Assembly (NCBI GenBank): GCA_002503545.1 | Contig: DARY01000018.1 | Span: forward strand, 27,428 to 41,557 | DNA: 14,130 nucleotides | Direction: 5' to 3' | Source: Candidatus Methanomethylophilus sp. UBA78 | GTDB taxonomy: Archaea > Thermoplasmatota > Thermoplasmata > Methanomassiliicoccales > Methanomethylophilaceae | Shown here: in pieces, positions 1 through 6,340 of the stretch | How positions within the stretch are numbered: position 1 is the stretch's first letter | Layout of the letters: each line of letters begins with the position of its first letter | The notes under the pieces: generated by a model | What the model saw: the letters and a program-made list of their open reading frames with translations, nothing else | Told to the model about the DNA's origin: nothing | The model's database searches: none | Program-made: the position numbers and the translations under genes

Positions 1-276
1 CTTGCAGGGCTCCGCCACTCCGGGGGAGTACCAGATGGAGAAATCCTCGAAGGACCTGATGCATGCCTTGGGTACGGTCTCGATCTTCCCGCCGTAGTAC
101 TTGTGCATGATCATGGCGTCCTTGCCGGGCTTCTTGGCGCGTTCCAGGCGCTCCTCTACGGTGAGCTCCCTGTCGCTGTCCTTCTTGGGGGAGCCATCGG
201 TAATTTTGTCGATGCCCTTGTCCACCATGTCTACGGTCTTGTCAACTATGTTCTTGAACTTGTCTCCGATTCCCAT
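1..276 (-). CDS. Malic enzyme, N-terminal fragment (cut by left window edge)
   Basis: Oxidative decarboxylation of malate to pyruvate with reduction of NAD(P) is the family reaction; the enzyme is cytosolic. Only the first 92 codons are in the window. Residues 59-92 match the malic enzyme N-terminal domain: a HKYYGGKIE start, a VPKACIRSFEDFSIWYSPG block and the conserved Tyr-Ser-Pro-Gly-Val-Ala, whose Tyr (about residue 83) is the usual catalytic tyrosine. The start at ATG 276-274 is preceded by a GGTGG ribosome-binding site. Ahead of the enzyme domain lie about 50 residues not typical of the family: a Lys/Asp-rich amphipathic stretch (residues 5-27) and a charged linker. The rest of the enzyme, including the NAD(P)-binding domain, lies outside, so cofactor preference cannot be judged. 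It is divergent to the radical SAM gene. The family call is fairly sure. Confidence 0.82.
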   Translation of the reverse strand, partial: MGIGDKFKNIVDKTVDMVDKGIDKITDGSPKKDSDRELTVEERLERAKKPGKDAMIMHKYYGGKIETVPKACIRSFEDFSIWYSPGVAEPCK

Positions 277-291
277 TTCAAACCACCATTC

Positions 292-304
292 TACGAAATT
301 CGTA
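292..304. promoter_or_regulatory. 13-bp perfect palindrome in the malic enzyme leader
   Basis: TACGAA-A-TTCGTA reads the same on both strands around a central A. It lies 16 bp upstream of the malic enzyme start and downstream of the only good TATA-like element of the region, so it would sit in the 5' untranslated region or near the transcription start. That is a normal place for an archaeal repressor operator. A role is inferred; no regulator is identified. Confidence 0.35.
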
Positions 305-344
305 AGAATTACTGCGAGTTTCTAACCGTTGATAGAGTTCCATG

Positions 345-354
345 CTATTAATAG
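345..354. promoter_or_regulatory. Palindromic TATA-like element between divergent genes
   Basis: CTATTAATAG is a perfect palindrome and the most TATA-like site of the divergent intergenic region. Used leftwards it would start a malic enzyme mRNA near 320-328, leaving a leader of about 45-50 nt that contains the 13-bp palindrome and a GGTGG ribosome-binding site. Used rightwards it would give a leader of about 80 nt for the radical SAM gene. A shared bidirectional promoter is inference from sequence shape and position. Confidence 0.4.
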
Positions 355-459
355 TGTTTGATTTCGTGGGAGGCTGTCAATCCCTCCGCATGGCGGACGC
401 CTCTGGCGGCGGCCGCCCGGAGGACAAAACGCAATAACCCCCGAACCATACGGAAGGTC

Positions 460-2073
460 ATGAAAACCAAACCCAGGGTCGCCGTCATAGACGGCTACAT
501 AGACGACCCGGCGGCCCTAGGCGTACCTCCGTACATCTCCCCGATGATCCGCGCCGTCGCCGGTGCGGCCGTCGATGCGGGGGCGGAGGTGGAGTACATC
601 ACCATCGACATGATCCGCGGGGGCCGGACCGTGCCCGATGCGGACGTGTCGGTGGTGCTCTCCGGGAACACCGTCCCCGGGAAGTACCTGCGCTCGATGC
701 CGATGTCGCTGAAGGAGCTGAGGGAACTCTCACCCAAACTCGGCGGATGGAGGATGATCGGCGGGTCCTCCGCCTACGCCCCCGAGTCCCAGAGGTTCGA
801 TTTCCGCATCCACCGGGACCTCGCCGCCTCCCTCTACGACGGCATGACCGGCAGGGAGGTCGGCGAGAGGCTGAGGACGTTGGACGAATGGAACAGGTGG
901 ATGCTCCTGGGCGCGGACATCGTGAAAGCCCACCAGGATTTCCCGGAACCTCTCGTCGCGGAGATAGAATCCTACCGCGGGTGCCACCGCTGGGCGTCCG
1001 GCGGATGCTCGTTCTGCATAGAACCGTCCAAGGGGAGACCCCTCATGAGGATGCCGGAGGACATACTCGCCGAGGCGGGGAGGCTGAGGGAGCTCGGGGT
1101 CAGGAACGTGCGCATAGGAGGGCAGACCTGCATAATATCGTACGGCGCCGAGGACTTCGAATCCGGATGTCCCAGACCCAACCCGCCCATGGTCAGGGAA
1201 CTCTTCACGGGCCTGCACGGCATGGGTTTCGACAGCGTATCGGTGGACAACGCGAACCCAGCCGTGATAGCGAAGTACCCGGAGGAGGCGGGGGAGATAA
1301 TCGGCATACTGTCCGAGTACTGCACCTCGGGGAACGTGCTCGCCCTCGGACTCGAATCGGCCGACCCGGCGGTGGGGGAGGCGAACAACCTGAACAGCAC
1401 CGCGGAATCGGTACTGGAGGCGGTGCGCCTGATAAACCTCGTGGGAGGGGAGAGGGGCGAGACGGGATTGCCGAAGATCCTCCCGGGACTGAACATAATC
1501 TGCGGGCTGGACGGGGAGACCGCCAAGACATACGAGGACGATCTGGCACTTCTCAGGAGGATCCGCGACGAGGGTCTGCTGCTCAGAAGGATAAACATAC
1601 GCCAGGTGATAGACTCGCGCAGACCCTTCGATGTCAAGGTCAGCGAGAAGCGCTTCAGGAAGTTCAAGGAGACCGTGCGCGAGGAGATAGACCGCCCGAT
1701 GCTGGAGAGGCTGGTCCCGTACGGGACCGTCCTGAGGGGGGTCTATGCGGAGATACACGACGGCAGCATCACCTTCGGCAGGCAGCCCGGGTCGTACCCC
1801 CTCCTGGTGGGGATCCCCTACAAGGCGGAACTGGGCAGGAGGTACGACGTGTACGTCACGGGATGGGGATTCCGTTCGGTCACGGGGGTGACCTATCCCT
1901 TCGAGATCAACCGCATGCCGATGTCCTCCCTGGAATCCCTGCCCGGCATAGGCCGGAAGAGGGCGGCGGCGCTGGCGGGGGCGAGACCCTTCGGAAGCAT
2001 AGAGGACCTGCACGGGGTCATAGAGGACCCCAACGTCGTCGAAGGACTGCGCGGGATAGTCACATTCAATTAA
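460..2073 (+). CDS. Radical SAM protein with C-terminal helix-hairpin-helix (COG1031-like)
   Basis: This 537-residue protein resembles the archaeal uncharacterised Fe-S oxidoreductases of the COG1031 type. The N-terminal part (1-160) is B12-binding-like in layout. The Fe-S motif is C175-x7-C183-x2-C186, within RGCHRWASGGCSFC, so the first gap is longer than the classical C-x3-C-x2-C. The radical SAM barrel runs to about residue 405. A beta-rich segment at about 420-485 resembles a TRAM-like nucleic-acid-binding domain. Residues 488-534 form a helix-hairpin-helix (LPGIGRKRAAAL). I chose ATG 460 because GGAAGG sits just before it and the conserved VAVIDGYIDDPA block follows at once; an in-frame TTG at 358 would add 34 unconserved residues. 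TRAM-like and HhH domains together suggest an RNA- or DNA-directed modification, but the substrate is unknown. priL follows 23 bp later, probably co-transcribed. Confidence 0.8.
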   Translation: MKTKPRVAVIDGYIDDPAALGVPPYISPMIRAVAGAAVDAGAEVEYITIDMIRGGRTVPDADVSVVLSGNTVPGKYLRSMPMSLKELRELSPKLGGWRMIGGSSAYAPESQRFDFRIHRDLAASLYDGMTGREVGERLRTLDEWNRWMLLGADIVKAHQDFPEPLVAEIESYRGCHRWASGGCSFCIEPSKGRPLMRMPEDILAEAGRLRELGVRNVRIGGQTCIISYGAEDFESGCPRPNPPMVRELFTGLHGMGFDSVSVDNANPAVIAKYPEEAGEIIGILSEYCTSGNVLALGLESADPAVGEANNLNSTAESVLEAVRLINLVGGERGETGLPKILPGLNIICGLDGETAKTYEDDLALLRRIRDEGLLLRRINIRQVIDSRRPFDVKVSEKRFRKFKETVREEIDRPMLERLVPYGTVLRGVYAEIHDGSITFGRQPGSYPLLVGIPYKAELGRRYDVYVTGWGFRSVTGVTYPFEINRMPMSSLESLPGIGRKRAAALAGARPFGSIEDLHGVIEDPNVVEGLRGIVTFN

Positions 2074-2086
2074 TCCGTAACCGATA

Positions 2087-2090
2087 GGTG
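2087..2090 (+). promoter_or_regulatory. Ribosome-binding site that decides the priL start
   Basis: GGTG at 2087-2090 sits 6 bp before ATG 2097. The same GTG (2088-2090) could be read as an in-frame start codon that adds Met-Phe-Gln, but its overlap with the Shine-Dalgarno-like sequence favours the ATG. Confidence 0.5.
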
Positions 2091-2096
2091 TTTCAG

Positions 2097-3125
2097 ATGG
2101 ACACGCTCAGAGCCGCAAGATATCCTTTCCTGAGGGACGCCTCGGAGTTCATAGAGGCCAAGAAAGTGGATATAACCGACCTGATGGCCTCCCCCGACTG
2201 GTCGGATGCGCGGAGGAGGGGTATGGAGCGCGTCATCGGGGCGCTGAAGAACCACGAGGTTCCCGACGTCCCGCTGACCGGGGCGGAGTACAGGCGTCTG
2301 GAGGAGTGCCTCTCCTATCCGTACGCGAGGATGATCGTCTCGTGCATAGACGACAGGATGCTTACGAGGAGATACGCCCTGGCCGAGGCGGAGAGGCTCA
2401 ACAGGCTGCTGCACGACGACAGGGAGGCGATGCCGATGGTGACGGAGGAACTGGAGGTGAACGCCCACGACAACCGCGACGGCACCGTCAGCATGCACTT
2501 CGCGGACTACCTGAGGTACTCCTACGTCATGAACGCCGTCGAGTGGAAGCTCATAAACACGGACGTCAAGGACGGATACGTCATACTCCAGGCGGACAAG
2601 TTCAGCAGGCTGCTGCAGAACGCCTACCGCCTGAGGATCGAGAGGGAGCTGCCCCTCAAGGTGCCGGACGAGATGAGGAAGTACCTCTCCAGGAACATAG
2701 AGCACGTGAAGGCGGCCCTGCTGGAACTCAAGGCGGCCCTCAGCCCCACGAACGGGGAGGGAGTGAAGGACGAGTACCTGCCGCCCTGCATGAAGGCCAT
2801 CATCTCCATGGCGAAGGCCGGCCAGAACCTCCCCCACAGTGCCAGATTCGCCCTTGTGTCCTTCCTCCACACCATGGGCATGACCTACGAGCAGATCGTA
2901 TCGATATTCGCTGAGTCCCCTGATTTCGATGAGGGCAAGTCCCGTTACCAGATCCAGCACATAACGGGCGAGCTCAACGGGACGGAGGGCTACACCCCTC
3001 CCGGATGCGGGGCGATGAAGACGGACGGCATATGCTTCAACCCCGACCCCCTCTGCGAGAGGGTCAAGCATCCGCTGAGCTACTACCGCATCAAATCGGG
3101 CAAGGGGTTCGCACCCAGGGAATGA
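2097..3125 (+). CDS. priL: DNA primase large subunit PriL
   Basis: This is the non-catalytic large subunit of the archaeal/eukaryotic heterodimeric primase. It binds PriS and helps start and measure RNA primers at the replication fork. The protein is 342 residues, close to the usual archaeal length. Four cysteines, C231, C304, C313 and C320, are spaced as in the C-terminal [4Fe-4S] domain of the family, in the contexts LPPCMKAI, PPGCGAMKTDGIC and NPDPLCERVKHPLSYY. The N-terminal half is the helical PriS-binding region. The start is ATG 2097, because the GTG at 2088 is part of the likely ribosome-binding site. The gene follows the radical SAM gene by 23 bp and ends 6 bp from the stop codon of the convergent operon, so there is almost no room for a terminator between them. 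Confidence 0.93.
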   Translation: MDTLRAARYPFLRDASEFIEAKKVDITDLMASPDWSDARRRGMERVIGALKNHEVPDVPLTGAEYRRLEECLSYPYARMIVSCIDDRMLTRRYALAEAERLNRLLHDDREAMPMVTEELEVNAHDNRDGTVSMHFADYLRYSYVMNAVEWKLINTDVKDGYVILQADKFSRLLQNAYRLRIERELPLKVPDEMRKYLSRNIEHVKAALLELKAALSPTNGEGVKDEYLPPCMKAIISMAKAGQNLPHSARFALVSFLHTMGMTYEQIVSIFAESPDFDEGKSRYQIQHITGELNGTEGYTPPGCGAMKTDGICFNPDPLCERVKHPLSYYRIKSGKGFAPRE

Positions 3126-3131
3126 GCGCCC

Positions 3132-3779
3132 TCACTTCTCCTTCTCCGCTTCTCCCAGATTGTGCCAGGTGATGATGACCCTCTGTATCGCGGTCAGGTT
3201 GCCGACCACCGCGAAGTAGACCATCATGATCTCCATGAGGGAGATGTCGTATCCCAGCACCTCGAAGGTGTCTCCGTAGAGGGCGCACATGATGAACTGC
3301 AGTATGGGGAACAGGACGCAGAGCACCACCCTGTCGGCACGTCCCAGCAGTCCGTCGTACAGCCTCTTGGCGCCTATGGCCTGCGCCTGGGTCCCCATGT
3401 AGGACGTGAGGAGGACCCCCATGACGGCGAAGAGTCCCACGTACGTGTTGCACCAGCCGCTTACCGCTATCGCGGCGATCATGAACATGTCCGCATAGCG
3501 GTCGAAGACGTGATCCAGGTAGTCGCCCTTCACGGTGCACTTGCCGGCCAGTTTGGCGATCTTCCCGTCCAGGGCATCGAAGTATCCGGACAGAAGGACC
3601 AGGAAGGCCGCCAGGAGAAGTACCCAATGATAGTCCCAGCTGAAGTACAGAGCGACGCCGCTGACCGCCGCGGTGATGAGCCCGAGCCACGAAACGGTGT
3701 TCGGATTGACGTTCATCATGCGCTTGGCGACGGGGGTGAGCGTGAAATCCGCCTCTTTCCTGTGCTTGTCTAGAACCAT
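3132..3779 (-). CDS. CDP-alcohol phosphatidyltransferase (archaetidylinositol phosphate synthase-like)
   Basis: Enzymes of this family transfer a phosphate-linked alcohol to a CDP-activated lipid in the membrane. In archaea the closest functional class joins CDP-archaeol and inositol-1-phosphate. The 215-residue protein has several hydrophobic membrane segments (about 28-46, 51-66, 97-127, 148-168 and 181-197). The catalytic motif is D68-xx-D71-G72-xx-A75-K76-x8-G85-xxx-D89-xxx-D93, with all acidic residues present. Lys76 replaces the common Arg. A GRADR box lies at 146-150. The start at ATG 3779 overlaps the end of the AK6-type gene by 10 bp, so translation is probably coupled. It is the last gene of the seven-gene operon, and two glycosyltransferases upstream point to polar lipid synthesis. 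The fold and family are sure; the headgroup (inositol phosphate, glycerol or serine) is inferred. Confidence 0.85.
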   Translation of the reverse strand: MVLDKHRKEADFTLTPVAKRMMNVNPNTVSWLGLITAAVSGVALYFSWDYHWVLLLAAFLVLLSGYFDALDGKIAKLAGKCTVKGDYLDHVFDRYADMFMIAAIAVSGWCNTYVGLFAVMGVLLTSYMGTQAQAIGAKRLYDGLLGRADRVVLCVLFPILQFIMCALYGDTFEVLGYDISLMEIMMVYFAVVGNLTAIQRVIITWHNLGEAEKEK

Positions 3780-4303
3780 TCTTCCATCTCCCCTGACCAG
3801 TCTGTGTTTCCGGGCAAGTATATGTCGGCTTCCCCTTTAATAATGCGCTCTACGGCGTCCGCCGCATCGGCGGCGCTTCCGGCCGAGCAGTCGATCTCGT
3901 TCACTGGTATGTCGGTCTCCATGGACTCGCACAGTATGACATCGAGCAGTTCCGCCTGCACGTTCTCCCGCACCTTCTCCTCCGAGTAACCCCTCCCCCT
4001 GAGTCTCCCGGCCAGGATGCGCGGGTCGCATCTAAGCACGATTATACGGGAGCAGTCGCACCCATGTGCCAGATGGGAATCCAGGAACACTGTCCCGCTC
4101 TCCGCCCTGTACTCGCCGAGGGAGTCGTTCAGCGCCTCCATGTCGACGTCGTAGGTGTCCCTCGCCTCGTCCCTGTCCGCGAGGAGGCCGTGGCTACGGA
4201 GGTGCTCGTTCATGTCGACGACCCTGTATCCTCTGGACCTGAGTTCGGACGACACGGATGTCTTACCGACGCCGGGGGTACCCGTTATCGCTATGACTGG
4301 CAC
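3770..4303 (-). CDS. AK6/Fap7-type adenylate kinase
   Basis: Members of this family are small P-loop kinases that phosphorylate AMP/dAMP with ATP. The eukaryotic homologue Fap7 also acts in small ribosomal subunit maturation with Rps14. The 177-residue protein has Walker A GTPGVGKT at 8-15, a DSHLAH motif at 75-80 typical of the Fap7 group, an Arg-rich lid region RGRGYSEEKVREN at 102-114, and the family's Trp/acidic C-terminal tail (NTDWSGEMEEWF). The start is GTG 4303: AGGTGA ends 4 nt before it, and the nearby ATG codons are in another frame that stops within a few codons. It ends with TAG, the only TAG among the complete genes here. It lies 4 bp after the nucleoside kinase gene and overlaps the next gene by 10 bp. 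Confidence 0.88.
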   Translation of the reverse strand: MPVIAITGTPGVGKTSVSSELRSRGYRVVDMNEHLRSHGLLADRDEARDTYDVDMEALNDSLGEYRAESGTVFLDSHLAHGCDCSRIIVLRCDPRILAGRLRGRGYSEEKVRENVQAELLDVILCESMETDIPVNEIDCSAGSAADAADAVERIIKGEADIYLPGNTDWSGEMEEWF

Positions 4304-4307
4304 ATCA

Positions 4308-4313
4308 TCACCT
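4308..4313 (-). promoter_or_regulatory. Ribosome-binding site supporting a GTG start
   Basis: On the minus strand AGGTGA occupies these bases, partly inside the stop codon of the nucleoside kinase gene, and ends 4 nt before GTG 4303. It supports GTG as the start of the AK6-type gene and suggests translational coupling to the gene before it. Confidence 0.55.
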
Positions 4314-5222
4314 CATGTAATCCTTGGCACGTTCCTCGACCTGTTCCCAGGTGGGCGTGTTGGTGAGGGCTCCCACCTTCTCTATGGTGAAGGATGCTAC
4401 CGAGGCCGCCAGTACGAGGGATTCCTCCACCGAGTAGCCGCGGTAGAGACCGGCGTAGAACCCGGCACGGTAGGTGTCGCCGCAACCGGTGGCGTCCACC
4501 GGCTCCCCTCCCCTGACGACGGGGATCCTGGTCAGCCTGCCCCCGATGCGGGCGACGCTCCCCTCGGGCCCATCGGTGCGGACGACCAGCTCCTTGTCCA
4601 GATCGGTGACGTCCCCCACCCCGAGCCTCTCCGCTATGACCTTGGCCTCGAAGGAATTGCAGAACAGGCTGTCCGAAAGGGCCACCAGCCTCTCCAGCCT
4701 CTCCCTGTCCCAGAGACGGTAGGTCTCCTGTGCCGGGTCGACCGCCAGGACGGGCCCCTTCCCTTTCAGGAACTCCAGAATATGGAGGTAGTAGTCGGGC
4801 TCGCCGGTGCAGAAATGGACCATCCTGGACTTCGAGGCGTTACCGAGGAGGTCCCTGCCTATCCTGGAGGCGAATCCCTGCGGGCCCTGGTAGAAGATGA
4901 CCTTCTGGCGGAGGCCCGGGTCGTTGATGACGGTGCACTGGGACGTCTCGTACCCGTCGGCGACGACGACCTCGTCGGTTATTAGGCCGGAATCCTCCAT
5001 CTCCTCGAAGTAGGCTGCCGGGAAGTCCCTGCCCACGAAGGCGCACAGGGCGGTGGGGACACCGAGCCTCGCCGCCGCTATGGCTATGTTGGTCCCCGTA
5101 CCGCCCAGGGTGGTCTTCTTCGACATTATGTCGACGGTCTCGTTGATGTCCGGGAACTTCCCCACCAAGACGATCTGGTCAATTGTTACGTGTCCGTATA
5201 CGCTAAGGAACGGCTCCTTCAT
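4308..5222 (-). CDS. PfkB-family nucleoside kinase
   Basis: This 304-residue ribokinase-fold enzyme would phosphorylate a nucleoside or sugar with ATP. An N-terminal Gly pair (40-41, in LGGTGTN) and the C-terminal anion-hole/catalytic motif DATGCGDTYRAGF at 243-255, with Asp249 as probable base, mark the PfkB family. Its pattern, including HFCTGEPDYYL (136-146), AVDPAQE and the tail ASFTIEKVGALTNTPTWEQV, resembles the archaeal nucleoside kinase of Methanocaldococcus jannaschii (MJ0406), as I recall that sequence. I therefore prefer nucleoside over sugar kinase. The start at ATG 5222 has a strong AGGAGGA ahead of it and overlaps the stop of the preceding glycosyltransferase in an ATGA junction; the frame stays open further upstream, but that part lies inside the other gene. 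Its place between SAH hydrolase and an adenylate kinase-like enzyme fits nucleoside salvage. Exact substrate is uncertain. Confidence 0.82.
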   Translation of the reverse strand: MKEPFLSVYGHVTIDQIVLVGKFPDINETVDIMSKKTTLGGTGTNIAIAAARLGVPTALCAFVGRDFPAAYFEEMEDSGLITDEVVVADGYETSQCTVINDPGLRQKVIFYQGPQGFASRIGRDLLGNASKSRMVHFCTGEPDYYLHILEFLKGKGPVLAVDPAQETYRLWDRERLERLVALSDSLFCNSFEAKVIAERLGVGDVTDLDKELVVRTDGPEGSVARIGGRLTRIPVVRGGEPVDATGCGDTYRAGFYAGLYRGYSVEESLVLAASVASFTIEKVGALTNTPTWEQVEERAKDYMR

Positions 5223-6340
5223 TCTCTTCCTCCTTCTGGCACATGTGCATCCGAAGCCCTGTACTCCCCGGATACGACCTTGGCGTAAACATCCTCTATC
5301 GTCGGGAGATGTATGTTCCAGTCGTAATAGGACGCCCTTTCCGCTGCCTTCGCGGCGAGCTCCTCGCACCTCCCCCTGTCGTCGAACAATGCGTTCATCG
5401 CCTCCGCAAGGGCTTTCGAATCCCTCTTGGGGACGACGACGCCGGCGTCCCCCACGGTGTCGGGGAGCCCGTCCGCGTCCGAGCATATTATGGGCCTTCC
5501 GCGCGACATGAGCTCCTCCGCGGCAAGACCCAGACTCTCGAATATGGATGGCATGACGAAGAATCTGCAGTCGCCCATGAGGGCGTACTTCTCCTCGTCG
5601 CTGACGTACCCCCTCATCTCCACGCGGTCGCGGAGACCGTACTTCGAGATCAGTCTCTCCAGGCGTTTATCCTCCGGCCCGGTCCCGCATATGACGAGCC
5701 GGTGGTCCACGTACCTCATGGCCTCGATGAGGTATTCCAGACCCTTGGTCTTCACATGCCTTCCGAGCGAGAGGATGTAATCGCCCTTCCCCTCCCCGGG
5801 ATCGACGGGGGTCTGCAGGCAGGAGGGGACCGCCGTCACGTATCCCGCTGAATAACCCCTCCTGAGGAGGTCGGCCCTCACGTGGCCGCTGACCGCTATG
5901 ACGTGGTCGAAGGTCTCCAGGGTCTTGGCGAACATGCCGTCGTTGATCTCCGACACCCTCCCGGTGATGCCGACACCCTCCCCCCACATGTTGTGGTAGG
6001 TGAACACCTTCCTGCCTCCGTATCTCTTGAGTGCCTTGGTATAGCTGGGTGCCCAGCGGTAGTTGAAGTTGACCACGTCCGCATCCAGCGACTCCAGGGC
6101 CTCCAGGACCCCTTCGGAGGATATGAACGGCGGATTGTAGACCTTTATCTGCCGGGATTTAAGGCGCACGACCCTGTATCCGTCGACCGTCTCCTCCTCC
6201 GGCAGGTCCTCGGAGAACTTCGCCGTCAGGACGGTCACGTCGTGGCCCTTGGCGGCCAGGAGCCGGGAGGTGTCGGCCATCCTGCGCTCGATACCCCCTT
6301 TGTACGGGTAAAAGAACGGGTTCACGTCGACTATCCTCAT
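5219..6340 (-). CDS. Glycosyltransferase family 4 (GT-B fold), second of two
   Basis: This 373-residue retaining glycosyltransferase probably uses a nucleotide sugar at the cytosolic face of the membrane. The N-terminal domain starts with the typical MRIVDVNPFFYPYKGGIER, where the Gly-Gly loop contacts donor phosphate. The C-terminal Rossmann domain has LSLGRHVKTKGLEYLIEAM at about 191-208 and the E-x7-E motif in FESLGLAAEE (E268/E276). No membrane helix or signal peptide is visible. I start at ATG 6340, which overlaps the stop of the first glycosyltransferase in an ATGA junction and has GGAGGG upstream; the frame remains open beyond, inside the neighbour. It ends in another ATGA junction with the nucleoside kinase gene. 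Acceptor and sugar cannot be read from the sequence. The neighbouring lipid headgroup synthase makes a lipid acceptor plausible; surface polysaccharide or N-glycan assembly is the alternative. Confidence 0.87.
   Translation of the reverse strand: MRIVDVNPFFYPYKGGIERRMADTSRLLAAKGHDVTVLTAKFSEDLPEEETVDGYRVVRLKSRQIKVYNPPFISSEGVLEALESLDADVVNFNYRWAPSYTKALKRYGGRKVFTYHNMWGEGVGITGRVSEINDGMFAKTLETFDHVIAVSGHVRADLLRRGYSAGYVTAVPSCLQTPVDPGEGKGDYILSLGRHVKTKGLEYLIEAMRYVDHRLVICGTGPEDKRLERLISKYGLRDRVEMRGYVSDEEKYALMGDCRFFVMPSIFESLGLAAEELMSRGRPIICSDADGLPDTVGDAGVVVPKRDSKALAEAMNALFDDRGRCEELAAKAAERASYYDWNIHLPTIEDVYAKVVSGEYRASDAHVPEGGRE

Noticed and set aside
730..2013. Long minus-strand open frame (over 400 codons) across the radical SAM gene, and a similar plus-strand frame at 747-2087
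   Set aside because: Both are out-of-frame reflections of a GC-rich gene: Arg/Gly/Pro-rich, no recognisable motif and fully inside a gene with clear motifs.
5223..5486. N-terminal extension of the nucleoside kinase by up to 88 residues
   Set aside because: The extension is Arg/Gly-rich, lies inside the glycosyltransferase gene, and a strong AGGAGGA plus ATGA junction marks ATG 5222 as the start.
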